64,000 nucleotides of DNA from Trema orientale (Eukaryota; Streptophyta; Magnoliopsida; Rosales; Cannabaceae). The notes beneath the pieces were generated by a model. The model worked only from the letters and a program-made list of their open reading frames with translations, ran no database searches and had not been told where the DNA came from. The stretch spans positions 174,030-238,029 of the forward strand of contig JXTC01000225.1 of assembly GCA_002914845.1 (NCBI GenBank), read 5' to 3'. A program made the translations under genes and the position numbers. Shown in pieces: positions 44,440 through 56,840 of this stretch (the first letter of the stretch is position 1; the number at the start of each line of letters is the position of its first letter).

Positions 44440-45600
44440 ATGCTGCATGAAGAAAAGGAAAATCAGGAATTTGTGGCAAGATACTTATCGAGCAAGAAGC
44501 GACAAGGTTTTAAAATAGCTGCATAAGAAAAGTACAAAAATCATCATGCAGACAACACTCTCAGATAGGAATGAAGAAACCAACTATATGCAGAAAATTT
44601 AGAGATGTAAAATTTTGAAAGCACGTAGAAGAATACTTATCAGTTTTTCATGATGAGGTTTTGGAATAGCTACATAAGGATGATGTGAAAAATCATGCAG
44701 GAAATATCACATGTGAAGGTGAGAAAATAAACTACATGCAGAGACTCAAAATATGAGATTTTTAAAAGCATGTAGGAGAGTATTTTGTCGCACTGACACT
44801 ATAAGATTTTAATATCTGCATACAAAATGTTTTTGATTATGCAGGAATAACTACATGTAAGGAAAAATTTGAATATGTAGAAAAGTACTTATCGTATGGA
44901 GACAACAAGGTTTTGAAATCTGCATGGTCACATGCTAAATCATGTAGGGAGAACTGCATATGAGAACTCAAAAAGTGGGATATAAATGCATGTAGAAAAA
45001 TACTTATTAGATTTACATGATAAGGTTTTAACATTTGTATAGAGAAGTGTATAAAGTTATGCAGAAAAAACTACATGTAATAATAGAAGCTTGAATATGT
45101 AGAAAAGTACTCATCGTAAAGGAGACAATAAGGTTTTGAAATCTATATGGATATATGTTAAAATCATGTAGGGAGAACTACATACAAGGACTCAGAAATG
45201 TGAGATTTAAAAGTATGTAGAAAAATACTTATTAGATTTATATGATAAAGTTTTGACATTTGCATAGAAAAATGTGTAAAGTTATGCAAAAAAAACTACA
45301 TGTAAGAACATAAGCTTAAACATGTAGAAAAGTACTTATCGTAAAGGAGACGACAAGGTTTTGACATCTGCATGGATATATGTTAAAATTATGCGGGAAG
45401 AACTATATGCAAGGACTCGGAAATATGAGATTTAAAAGCATGTAGAAAAATACTTATTGGATTTACACGATAAGATTTTGACATCTGCATAGAAAAATAT
45501 GTAAAGTTATGCAGAAAAAACTACATGTAAGAACAGAAGCTTGAACATATAGAAAAGTACTTATTATAAAAGAGACGATAAGGTTTTGATAGGTGAGGTG
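44440..45600. repeat. Satellite-like higher-order tandem repeat in the giant element
   Basis: The anchor AAGGTTTTG-C/A-TCTGCAT recurs at about 44514, 44655, 44803, 44907, 45022, 45130, 45247, 45354, 45470 and 45579. From 44907 on the spacings are 115, 108, 117, 107, 116 and 109 bp, a strict alternation of two monomer types with a dimer period of about 224 bp. Type 1 carries GTAAAGGAGACGACAAGG and type 2 TTAGATTTACATGATAAGG. The three leftmost monomers are longer (141, 148, 104) and more diverged. Confidence 0.85.
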
Positions 45601-46799
45601 GAGTATGAGTGAGAATACTATCCACATACTCTGGCAATAAGTACAGCTCGGATGGCCATATCCGGACGAAATTAAGCATCGCCCTTTTGGAGAAGACTAG
45701 CTTTTGGCAAGAACTGCACCAATTTAGCCATTTTACAGTCAACTGGACAGGGGAGATAGTGCTGCAATCCCTAGGACTGAGGCTAGCTTTGTAATGTAGG
45801 TACAGGGTCCTGCACACTCACTCGCTATTTAAATTACAAAATATCATCCTAGGTAAAATAATGGGTGTGATTACACAACTATTTTCCGTCAAGATATAGC
45901 TCCTCTTGAGTTGGAGAAAAATACAGAAATAGAAGATCTGGCATTTTGACCAGCGATAATACGACAAGCTGCTTCTATGATGACTGACAGTGACAGGGTG
46001 GGCCCACGCCTGGGGTCATACTTTGCTACCTTAATTCCTCCTTGCCATGATAACACCTCGAAACTTTTCCTGAGGACTACCTCAATTCCTCCTTGCCATG
46101 ATAACGCCTTGAAACTTTTCCTGAGGACTACTTAAGACTTTTATTTCTAGAGATACTTTATCCGTTTTGCCTTTTTCAATACTTTTATTTCTCTTCCTAC
46201 CTAACTTTCTCCCATTCCCCTTTTGAAACTGATGGATTTTGTCAATTTATCTCTTTGGCCTTTTTCAATAGCTTTTATCTTCACATCTCTTATGCCTTTT
46301 GCGATGACTTTTACAAGTATCTCAGAGCATAAAGTACCCAAAATAGTACCCAGAAATCACTTCAGAAAGATTTTGAAAATAGCCAGTATTTGAAAATATG
46401 AATGTACCGTTCTCAATTTTGAAAATAGAGAAGCTTGTAATAGAAAATGATAGTTTTTTATTTTGACAGAGTTTTGTAAAAAGATTTGTCAAAAGAAAGA
46501 TAAATATTTTGACAGAAACTCTGAAATAGTCGAAAAATAGTACTGAGAATCGCATATTTGAAACGGCTGATTTTCAGGAAAATAGGACCAAATAGTATTC
46601 ATTTTTTGAAAACAGGATAAAACTCCGAAGAAAATAGAGATATCAATCTACAAATGTATATGAGAGAAAAATGCCCATCATAGATTAAAAAGTAGAATAT
46701 GATGGTAATTTCGTTTGTGCATATAAAAATGACAATCCGTAATATAGGGTTATCCATAGCAGTCCTTAATCTATCAAGTATAGTATTTCTTAATAAATT
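45601..46799 (-). other. 3' untranslated region of the giant element, proximal part
   Basis: No gene. A 51-bp unit (CTACCTCAATTCCTCC...TGAGGA) is duplicated in tandem at 46026-46127. Both strands have short frames around 45521-45817 that overlap each other and match nothing I know. Confidence 0.4.
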
Positions 46800-48230
46800 T
46801 TAAATTAGTGGGTAGAGAGTATTTACCGGTATCTATCTCTTGGAGGACACATTACTTATTGGGCTTGACGTCGGTGATTTGGCATGAGCTTTCCCAATTT
46901 GGAGTAAATTTCACGATGTGCAATCCCTTCATGACATGATCAGTGGCTTTTAGCACCAACTCTCTTACCTGAAAAGAGCGAGGCATTATTAGTTGATTGT
47001 AAGCCTGAGCTAATTTTTTTTAATAAGATAAGACCGCTTGTTGAATTGATCTCATCAGTCTTCAAGGACTTCGAGATCGAATTCTCAGGTACTTTCGACA
47101 ACATCTGAGGAGAGTGCCATTTTTGCAGAGGGTACAAAGAGTTCCACAGGCTAAACAACTTCAGCTCTATATACCATGGAAAATGGTGTCTGCTTCGTAG
47201 TGGTATTCTTAGTAACTCTATAGGCCCATAATGCTGAAGGTAAGCATTCATCCTATTGAATGAACATGGCATTGATCATTCATTTGATGATGGCTACGAA
47301 GGTTTTATTGAAGGCTTCGATTATACCATTGCCTTGAGGGTAATACCGTGTTAAACGTCCATAGAAAATATAATATTTTTCCACTAAGGACTGAAAGGGT
47401 TGCCCTATGAAAGCTGTCCCATTGTCTGATATTATTCTACGTGGGATTCCAAATCAACAAATGATGTATTCTTTCACAAAGCTGCTGGCGGCCTCGGAAA
47501 TGGCTCTTTTGAGGGCAATTACCTCAGACCACTTAGTGAAATTTTCTGTAGCTGCCAGAATCCTGATTTTTTCTCTAACATGAGGAGATATAGGCCCAAT
47601 AAGATCGATGGACTAGGTGTGGAATGGCCATGGTGAATGGACACTTTCTATTTCGATAGTGGGGGCATGGATAAGATTAGCATGCTTTTGGCAGGCATCA
47701 CACTTTCTGACAAATTCCATGGCATCTTTTTCCATAGTTGGCTAATAGTGGCCAATAATGAGTAGTTGCTCGAAGAGAAGACGGCCTCTTATATCCACGG
47801 GAGTCCCCAGCATGGATTGCCCTGAGAGCTATGTCAATTTCAGCTGGCCCTAAGCATTTTAGGGCTTTTCCTTGGAAGTTGCATCTGAACAAGGAACTAT
47901 TGTGAACAAAGAATCTTTCAGTTTTTTATCTGACTAGAATAGCTAAGGGGACGTCATCCGGCATTTGACCAGTGTTGAGAAAATCAATATAGATTTTTCT
48001 CCAGCCTTGCACTTCTATGTAGCAACTTTCCTTGGGATTAAGTGCAAGCTAACATTGTTGGCAACTTCTTTGTAACTCATCAGCTTGACTTTTGAGATTA
48101 GGCCAGTAGTAGCCTGATCTTGGAACTCAACGGGCAAGTGATGGACCTTCCAAATCACAAGTCTTGTTCTTGGAGTATTGTTTCCCCAAGTGTTGTATCA
48201 ATGCACTTGTTTACGATGCCACTGGAAAGT
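46800..48230 (-). pseudogene. Integrase of the giant Tat element
   Basis: On the minus strand: IDLIGPISPHVREKIRILAA, TENFTKWSEVIALKRAISEA, FGIPRRIISDNGTAFIGQPF, RLTRYYPQGNGIIEAFNKTF, LPSALWAYRVTKNTTTKQTP and FSMVYRAEVV. The catalytic Asp residues (IDLIGP and SDNG) and Glu (IIEAFNKT) are present. The N-terminal zinc-binding part (about 48230-47650) is strongly broken. The C-terminal part reads VRELVLKATDHVMKG and fades at about 46800. Several stops (for example before FGIPRR and DECLPS) make it inactive. Confidence 0.7.
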
Positions 48231-48325
48231 CTTTGGTAGATATTGTTGTTGATTACAACATATAACTTAATTTCTTTGAGGCTTTGGGCATCAGGCTTTT
48301 CCATCTTCTCTTTTATAGATTAGAT

Positions 48326-49024
48326 CTAATCACTTGGAGATAGTGCTGCTGAAGGAATAGATTCCGCCTTAATCACCAAAGGGATTTGAATGAGATCTTC
48401 TTTGGTTAGGGTGATCTTGAGTACCAAAGTAGCGAGAGCATCGGCATACTTATTCTGTGATCGGGAAATATACTGCAATTCATAGTCGATAAAACTGTGG
48501 AGTTTCTTTAGAATTTCTTCTCGATATTTGAGCAGTGTAGGTTCTTTGACTGTGAATTCTCTATTTAATTGCTTGATTTTCAAATTAGAGTCCCCACAGA
48601 CTCTTACTTTGGAGATCTTCATATTATTGGTCAAGTCTAAGCTAATAGCTAAAGCCTCATACTCGGCTTCATTGTTGGAGTAGGAAAAGGCCAATTTGAT
48701 GGCTTTCTTGAAGACTTTTCCATGACTATTGGTGAGTACAATCCCGACACTTCCTTTGTTGTGAGTTGAGGCACCGTCAAAGTACAGTACTTAGCAATCT
48801 TTTCTATCTTCCACTGAGAGCACTTCCTCATCAAGAGTTTGTTTCGAGTATTTGGGTAATTCAGCTAGAGCTTGAATTTTGATTGCTTTTGGTTTTTCTA
48901 CCGATATGTCGAGCTCGTAAACCATGAGCATCCATTTAGTATATCGTCTATTTAGAATAGGCTTCTGAAGGAGAAACTTAATCAAGTTGGAGTTAGTGAT
49001 CACCTTTACTTTATGAGTGAGCAT
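48326..49024 (-). pseudogene. Second (archaeal-type) RNase H of the giant Tat element
   Basis: Contains LYFDGASTHNKGSVGIVLTN, AFSYSNNEAEYEALAISLDL and KVRVCGDSNLKIKQLN, with the D...E...D catalytic set (FDGA, EAEYEA, GDSN), then SRSQNKYADALATLV. A second RNase H after the regular one defines the plant Tat lineage. Upstream, ILNRRYTKWMLMVYELDISV is the usual tail of the first RNase H. Frame changes occur near 48820 and 49020. Confidence 0.8.
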
Positions 49025-50219
49025 GTAGTGTCAGATTTTTGTATTGCATAAGCTAGTGCAACATAAATTTTATCATTGAAGGGATAATTTTTTTCTGGAC
49101 CCTTGAGCAGTCGACTAAGATAATAGACTGATTTTTCTTGCCCATCGGGCTCTTGTACTATGAGTACTCCAACTGCTTCATCGGAGGCAGACAAATAGAG
49201 GAGCAATTCTTTTCCTAGGGATAGGGTGATTATGACTTGTGGATGACTGAGGATTTTCTTGATTTTATCAAACACATACTCATGTTCCAGTCCCCACTTG
49301 AATTCTACCAACTTCTTGGTGAGATGGTGTAGAGGCTTGATGATAGTAGCTAAGGCAGGAATAAATCTTCGAAGATAAGAAATCTTCCCAATGAATTGCC
49401 TTAACTACTTGAGATCTTGAGGTTGGGACATGTTGACTATAGCTTTGGTCTTGTCATTATCAATTCTAATACCCTCTTTGTGGACTACAAAGCCAAGAAA
49501 CTTACCTTTGGAGACACCAAATGCGCATTTTAGTGGGTTTATTTTAAGGTTATATTGTCGACAGCATTGAAATACTCTGCTCAAGTGGTCGAGGTGCATC
49601 TCTCATTTCCTAGACTTGACGATGAGATCATCGACATAATCCTCGACATAATCATGAATCATGTCTAGATCCATCTTGTTTTGAGTATAGCTACTGAACC
49701 TATCCATGAAAGAGAATATTTCGTGATTAGCTGTGGTATCGATAAGCATGTCAAGATTCGGGAGTGGGAAGTCATCCTTCGGGCACTCTTTATTCAGATC
49801 ATGAAAGTCTATGCAGATTCGAATTTGGCCATTCTTCTTTTAACAGGAACGATATTGGCTAACCAAATAGCATGAACATAGGGTCAAATGAATCCTGGGT
49901 CGAGGAGTTTCTCGACTTCTTTTTGAATTTGGAGCTAGATGTGAGTGCTGAAATTTCTGGTTGCTTACTTAATCAGTTCAATAGTGGGGTTAGTAACAAG
50001 TCTGTAGGTGATTAACTTACTACTAAGCCCTAGCATATCTTCATAGGACCAAGCGAAGACATCATAGTATTCTTTAAGAAGTAAGAGTAGAGCAGCTTCA
50101 AATTTAGCGTCTAAATTAGCAGAGATAAAGGTTGGTTTTTCTACTCCTTCAACACCCAAATTGATCTTTTTCAATCCATCTTGCAGGTTCGAAGATTTGT
50201 CTTGTAACTTGTTGGGCAT
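49006..50219 (-). pseudogene. Reverse transcriptase and first RNase H of the giant Tat element
   Basis: Lead-in: LLKEYYDVFAWSYEDMLGL. RT: QKEVEKLLDPGFI, RICIDFHDLNKECPKDDFPL and FSFMDRFSSYTQNKMD (first Asp), then a jump to MIHDYVEDYVDDLIVKSRK (YVDD at 49627-49638). The block normally between them (MPFGLKNA-type fingers/palm part) is deleted. It continues KCAFGVSKGKFLGFVVHKEG and QFIGKISYLRRFIPALA. RNase H: ILSHPQVIITLSLGKELLLY, LSASDEAVGVLIVQEPDG and VYYLSRLLKGPEKNYPFNDK. Stops are present (for example after VKSRK). Confidence 0.8.
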
Positions 50220-50227
50220 GAGGGTAA

Positions 50228-51330
50228 TTGCCTCTGTTCCTTCGGCACATTCAATTTGAGAACTCGCGAGGCCATTACTGAACTTACCACATCTTCAGAA
50301 ACCGTACACAGTTCAACTGTCAGGAAGGGTGTCTTTTTGGAGTAAGACCCTTTTAGGAGTGACCAAATCTACCTCTATACTCTTAGAAGATGTATTAGTT
50401 GTATTGCCCAGACTAATGCCACGAGATCCAGTAGTGTTGACATTTTCAGCGAGATCCTCATATAAGGTAGATTCTGCCTAGAAAAATTCTTTTATTGCAA
50501 AAGGAGCTTTAATAGCCTGAATCATGATTTATTTTTTACCTTTGATAGCCATTACATATTGGTTAAGTACAAAAAATACTGCGTGATATTGATAAAGTCA
50601 AGGTCTTCCAATCAAGGTATGATAAGGGACATTCACATCGATGACATAGAATTGGACGCTCTAATAGGGCCAATTTGTAAATCTACATTGACACAACCCT
50701 TGATGTTGAGGGTGTCGGAAGCAAAATTTACCAAGGGTATTGCTTAGAGGACTAATTTGTCTTCGAGGATACCGGCAGCTTTGAAAGTACTTCATAGCAT
50801 GATGTTGACAAAGGAGCCATTGTTAACGAGAGCATGCTTGAGAAGCAATTCATTCACCTTGGCCTCTACATAGAGTGGTTTGTTGTGGAATAGATATGGG
50901 GCTTGTGCATCTTTTGCAAACAAAATGATTGCATCTTCACTTCCTTTAGCGGTTCGCTTTACTACGTGGTTGACAGCGCAATATTGTGAACCAAATTTTT
51001 GAGTGATCTTGAACAAGGCAGATGTGGCTCCTCGTCACACTTCATCATTGAACTCAAGAGTATCAAAAAGATTTTTGAATACTTGAGAGTTCATGAGATT
51101 ATGCATAATGTTATTTATTTCTTCTTCTTTAGAGGAACTTTCAAGGGCTATGTCTATCTTCGAGCATTCTTTGATGATGCACATTCTCACTTGGCCACCT
51201 CTGTGTCTTGGAAAAGGGTTGACTTCTGCTCTTTGTTATTGGTTGTCATGCAATATTTCTGTGATGCCCAAGATTCTCACATACATAATAAGCCAATAAT
51301 AAATAAGTTCATATTGCATAATTGACATAT
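50228..51330 (-). pseudogene. Gag C-terminus and protease region of the giant Tat element
   Basis: From the right: a degenerate Cys/His knuckle region, SSSKEEEINNIMHNLMNSQV, FKITQKFGSQYCAVNHVVKR, then FHNKPLYVEAKVNELLLKH and ALVNNGSFVNIML (50792-51016). Tat proteases have D-N-G-S at the active site; here the Asp is Asn (GAT to AAT). The frame then breaks repeatedly down to about 50228. Protease would process Gag-Pol. This copy lacks its catalytic residue. Confidence 0.6.
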
Positions 51331-51433
51331 CAAGCAACTAGTATCAATTTTATAGTAAATTACTCATTCTGATTGTTAAATGCTTTCGATCTGTATTATT
51401 ATACTAATGTTTGTTGAAGTGCTCCCATACATT

Positions 51434-54257
51434 GTAAAGGCTCAAAATCCTCAGAGAGAGAGCTTGGTATGTGAAAGGAACAAAGAATATATTCATAAAG
51501 AGCAAAGCCATGGGCATATGCATAAAAGTCATATTTGTTGATAACTTGGTCAAAGGTAGTTTTTTAGTAAAATGCATTTTTTACACTTTTCGGAGCCAAA
51601 TTCACAATACGTTTAACATGTTAAATCGCTTTTATTTGATGTCTAAAACTCATTTCTAGCATTTTCTAAAATATTGGTTCTAGGTAAGCACGAGGTGGGA
51701 GTCACTGTACTGAATTATGTTTAATTGGACTAAGCTAGTTTAGATTCAGCTTATTGCATAATGTCATTTTTGTGCATTCTAGTAATTAGACATTAGTACT
51801 ATATTTACATTATTAATTAGAGTCTAATTGACTTATTTTTATATTTAATGAGTGGTTATGGGGCTAGGTTTCACTAGATTACAATAAGATTGGCTATATA
51901 GGATCATAAGTTAAAGTATGACTAGAGTTTATCTTCTAAGCTAGGTTTCACTATTTTGGTCTATACTTGAGTGTGTAGGAATAGCCAGTAACGTGGTGAG
52001 TAAGCCAAGAGTGATTTAAAGCTAGACACATGGAAAGTTAGGGTGTAAAATATTGAAAATATTCCTTAGAATTTAAGTTATACCATTTCTTAGTCATTAA
52101 GTATCATTTTTAGACCAAATCTGGTCATTTTCTTCTTCTCTCTCTCCAGCGATGACCTGAAACCCCCTAACTCCTTTATAGACTTCTGTCAACTCCTCTC
52201 AACCATTTGTAAGAGTTTTCAAGTAGTAGAACTCAAATTGGAGCTTAAGAAAGTAAGATTGGTCCAAACTAGTCAAGATAATTCTACTAGTCCTTCTTCC
52301 TAGGGTTTATTTTTTTATTTCAATTCTCCACTTGATACCACTTAAATAGTGGTTCCTTAGGTCCTCTTGAGTCCTAAAATCAATTTCAAAGCCTTAGGAA
52401 TCAATTCAGTGGAGGTAGAAGGCAAGAAATTCAACAAAAGTTCAAACTAGTCAAGGTGAGCTTTTTGTGGAATTTAGAATTGGTAATTTATTCCTTTTAC
52501 TTTAGCTCTTAAATCAAAGCTTTTATTTGATAAATAAAGGTCCTAGGAAACCTTATATATTACTGGAAATATAGAATTTAGATAGAGGATTAAAGTTACA
52601 CTTAAAACTCTAAAGTTTACTATTTGTAGATTCAAGTATTTTCATTGTTGGAATAAGTTGTCTACATTTGTAATTTGATTTCTTTACTTAGAATATGTAA
52701 GATATTGATCCTTTCTTATTACATCTATTTACTTGCTGGTTGTGATGATACACAAGTATAAAAGTGAATTTAAACTTTGTTTAAACCGATAAGAATTCAA
52801 GTGCAGTTAGGTTATTCTAAATGATCCTCTTTGATGTGTGTATGTGAAAATTGGCTTGTCAATTTTTATTGCAGGTCTAAACTATGATTTAGAAGATGTG
52901 GGAATGTCCTAAAAATAGGAAAGATACTGTCCAAATATTTATAAAACTAAATGGTACCATTTAGAAGTAAATGGACTAGTTTTTACGAAATTATGTGCCA
53001 TTTTGGATCATTTTTATACTAAATAACTAGTATTCATATTTTGATGGTTTTAATCAGTTTTCAATGCAAGTCATTGGCTAATACATACCTCATGTCACTT
53101 GTACACTTTCGGGTCACATTGTGATTAAGTTTTCTAATTTTGTGAAAGTTGAGATTTCAGTCTTATGGTTATTTTCTTTAAGCATTTTACGTTGTAATGA
53201 TCATTTTAATAATGAAATTCATATCAGGTCTTCCACGCACCTTGCCACAGAGGATATTGACCTCTTTCACTATCTTTTCTATCAGACACAAGGTAAGTAA
53301 AGATTTATTTTAACTGCTTCACAAGGACAATAATAAATTCCAGATGTTTTCCTACATGATTATGTGTATTATATTAATTACATATTATTCCTATAGTTGT
53401 TGTAAGTTCATGAAAGACATAAGCATGATATGATCATTTAAGCATAATTTTCAAAGAAGTAAAGTTTTTCACGTATTGGATTTAAAGTAGTACCATTGTA
53501 CTGATTTTACAAGATATGTCTTAAGTACATTGTTTAGTCTATCTGTGTTGGGTAGGTATAATTTACACAAGCATCCTTCTCGCATAGGTGGACTTAGCTT
53601 ACTGACTGCCGGGACTGAACATTGTACTATAAGTTATATGAGATGCATTACCAAGTCGGTCTGTGTTGGGTAGGTATGGTGCATATTGGCCATGTGTTTC
53701 CTTCCCGTATAGGTGGGCACAACCTACCAACTGCCGCGACTTTGTAGTGTACTTAAGTGCCCTATAAAGAAATATTTTCTAAGAAAAGTGCATAAAAATA
53801 AAAAGTTATAAAAGAAAGAGTACAATGGGAATTTCAATAAAATTTATGCATGAAACATGTATACGAGCATACATGATCTTTACATACTGAGCATTAGCTC
53901 ATTTAGTTCCTGTGATGCAGGTGACGAGATATATGATGCATAAAGTTGCTGGTTAGCTAGCATGCTTTCTTGTCACTATGATCATACAGATGTAAACGAG
54001 TTTAACTGTGGGCGATGTTTTCTTTGTATTTCGATATTTTAATGTGTTGTAAATATTACTACTGATGGTACTTTTTGGTTGTACATTTTGTAAAGACACT
54101 TTTAGAAAGTAATGCCACGCAACTTCTTTTGTTTTAGAGTTTAAAAAGTTTAAATTGGCCTATTTTGTTTGAACAAAACTAAAGTTATAGTTTATAAAAG
54201 AAAAATACTTTCTAGTTTGACCTATATAGTCATACAGATAAGCTAAGAGGTGTTACA
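51434..54257 (+). mobile_element. LTR-only insertion, chromovirus (Tekay-like) type
   Basis: Non-coding. The right part is typical of Tekay-like LTRs: CTGTGATGCAGGTGACGAG at about 53910, TTTAACTGTGGGCGATG, GGTACTTTTTGGTTGTA, and the end GCTAAGAGGTGTTACA at 54257. It contains two copies of a block with CTGTGTTGGGTAGGTAT and CCGTATAGGTGG-type words (about 53545-53630 and 53655-53750). It splits the gag of the giant element. The left edge (a possible TGTAAAGGCTCAAAATCC at 51434) is uncertain and no target duplication was found. Confidence 0.5.
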
Positions 54258-54261
54258 ATTT

Positions 54262-55179
54262 CACCTCTTCAATCTTTTGCTAAATAATATCTTCTGACTT
54301 TGTAGCATTCAGAACTGGAATGGCTAATTCTGCGGTAGAATAGGCAAAATAGTGGGTTTGCTAATTGTTCTGGCATCGGTGGCCTAGTTTTGGATGGACA
54401 AATTAGATCTCTGTCTTCTATCCAAGCCTAAAAAAGTAAGTCAATTTGCTCATTGGTAAATGAGATCACCGGAGGAATATTCTGGTCCATTTTTGGTGGT
54501 CAGCACTGGTAAATCATTGCTACCATTCTCTTTTGCTTGTATGGTGTAGCTTTGGTTGTAGCTTGTGAAAACATTGTCTGGACAGGGGTTGGCACATATA
54601 TTTGTGACATAGAGGCTTCGGTGTTATTAACTCGGAATATCAAGTTAGCAAAATTAGTGATGACGTGATTTTCAATATGAATTCGATATGGGCTTAACAT
54701 CCCATTGACGTAGATGTGAATGAGTCCTCTCTCAGATACCATCTCTCTACAATCGAGAGCAATTTCTTTGAATCTCCATACGAAGTGAGAAAGAGACTCA
54801 TTTTCTCACTACTTCAGAGTAGCAATGTCGGCTAACTCTAAGTTGCGTTTAGCTACAAAGAATTTAGTGCAGAAAACTGTCACTAATTCTTCTTAAGTGA
54901 TAATACTGCTAGCCGATAGGTTGATGAACCACGAATAAGCTCTACCAGTAAGAGACTTGGAGAACTCTCTCAAACGGAGCTTGTGGCCAGAGGCGTAAAC
55001 TCCAAGATCATCAAGAAAACTGATGATATGTTCTTTAGCATTACCATTTTTACTGTTAAACTTCTTGAATGAAGAAGGGCTGACATAGTCCTTTAGATAT
55101 GGTTTTGAAGTGATCCAAGCAGGATAAGGAAGTTGGAATTCTATAGCTGCTACACTTTTATGAGCTTTTTTGGCTTCAT
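54262..55179 (-). pseudogene. Gag capsid region of the giant Tat element
   Basis: On the minus strand: KKAHKSVAAIEFQLPYPAWI, YLKDYVSPSSFKKFNSKNGN, FLDDLGVYASGHKLRLREFS, LTGRAYSWFINLSASSI and FVWRFKEIALDC, then MVSERGLIHIYVNGMLSPYR. These are the Retrotrans_gag helices (LTGRAYSWF-x-L is the diagnostic block). Stops occur after SSIIT and in the ATLK segment. Its N-terminal continuation lies beyond the nested LTR, at 56841-57210. Confidence 0.65.
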
Positions 55180-55184
55180 GCTTA

Positions 55185-56835
55185 TGCTGGTATTTACTGG
55201 AATAAATTTTCAGAAAATATTTTCATAAAATCATTTTCAAGAACACTATAGTTTTGTAAAATTTACAAATGCAGCGGACTTGGTCGTTTAAAATTTTCTA
55301 TTTACAAAACCTTTTCGGATCGCGATCTAACATAAATTAACTCTTGATCTAGACAAGAAAAATACCCAGATTCGCTCCACAACCTTCTCGTCTTCCTGTC
55401 TATTCTCGAAAGCCGTTTGATTGATCAGGTAGGTGGTCATCTTCTTGATTCCCAACAAAGAGATCTGTAAACGAACAAGAAGACAATCTTCTCGAACCGA
55501 TTTCTCCAGGATGGCCGAAACACCAAGGACAGTAAATCCCTAGTAGTGGCTGATTTTCCTTTGCTTTCTCTCTCTCTGTTTTTCGTGTGACACTCTCTTC
55601 TCAAAGGGTGTTTTACGTGTAGTTGATGTTCTGGCAGCTAGAGAACTTTTCTCTTAACTATAGAGAGATTAATAAACCCTAATGGGCTTATTGGGCTTGT
55701 TGGGCTCAACTGATTATCAAATAACTATTGGACTTTTTATTTGAGCTAGACAGGGGACCAGATGGATCCATAAAGCCCAAGTTCTAATGGACCATATACC
55801 TACAATCATAATTAACTCATAATTATGATTGGGCCTTGTCCATTAATATTGGGGTATACTACTATAGGCCTAATATTGAACTCCTAAACTAAATGTCATT
55901 TATTTTCTGTGAAGCTTATTATCAAATAATTAGCTCAATCGATTTAGCATATACTATACCTGCAGACATACCCCCAATGCAATGCCTATTATGAGGGTAA
56001 AATTACCGTATTACCCCTCTAGTACATATTTACTTTTGAGTTGTCATTTTTCATCTAATGGATAATAGTTGACTATGGTGTTTGTATCTACTTATACCAA
56101 CATAGTCAAATTCACATAGTGAATACAGGGACCCTGGTTTATATTATCCAAGTACTTGAAAAAACTCAAAGTGATATTATATATATGGCGTCCATCGTGA
56201 AAAACGTTCTACACATTTCATACATCTTATCTTTCAAGATACCGGAGTTCAAACCATAAATCAGAACTAGTCCTTTAGTAACTCAAAAAGACAAAATACA
56301 TGAAAGCAAATTCATTAATCTCTAGGATTAACGTTTTCTACAATAGTGCTAGATTAGTAGAATTAGAAATTTAAGTTACAACACTTAACCTTAAATTCTA
56401 ATTCACTCGGTCCTATTCGATGCTGTTATAACTTTCTTATAACACACCAATGTTTCTATCCGAAGACTCACTTCAATAATTGGAGACTTCATTATGAAAA
56501 TAGACAATACTACATTATATGGCATAGTAAAGTATTCCATTTTCAATATGCAGAATGCGAACAATTTAATTTAGACATAATAATATAAAGAATATAATGT
56601 CTCCCACATATGAACTCATCATACGATTAATTTTTTATTACTCATTATATGTCTTGAAATCTTTAGATGTTTGCATAAGATAATTATACACACCACATGT
56701 ATATCAATGGGACATAAATAAAAAAAAAAATTCATAACATGGAATTTATTAATAGCAAATAGATAACAAATAATCTGATAAATATTGTTTATAATGTCTA
56801 AATAATAAACTGCTTTATAGGACATTATTCCAACA
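55185..56835 (-). mobile_element. Nested LTR-only insertion 1 (solo-LTR-like)
   Basis: 1651 bp. On the minus strand it starts TGTTGGAATAATGTCC and ends AAATACCAGCA. The flanks GCTTA (55180-55184) and GCTTG (56836-56840) form an imperfect 5-bp target duplication. It interrupts gag exactly between the codons for EMFK(L) and HKHEAK, so removing it restores the frame. No ORF. A GGGTTTATTAATCTCTC-type leader, CT-rich stretch and GGGCTTATTGGGC words recall the related insertion at 57781-59583. Confidence 0.75.
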
Positions 56836-56840
56836 GCTTG

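Noticed and set aside
44440..45600. CRISPR-like or gene-repeat array
   Set aside because: Monomers are contiguous with no spacers and no continuous reading frame. It is a higher-order tandem repeat.
45521..45817. Two overlapping ORFs on opposite strands (98 and 61 codons)
   Set aside because: They overlap the end of the tandem array, have no recognisable domain and no codon signal.
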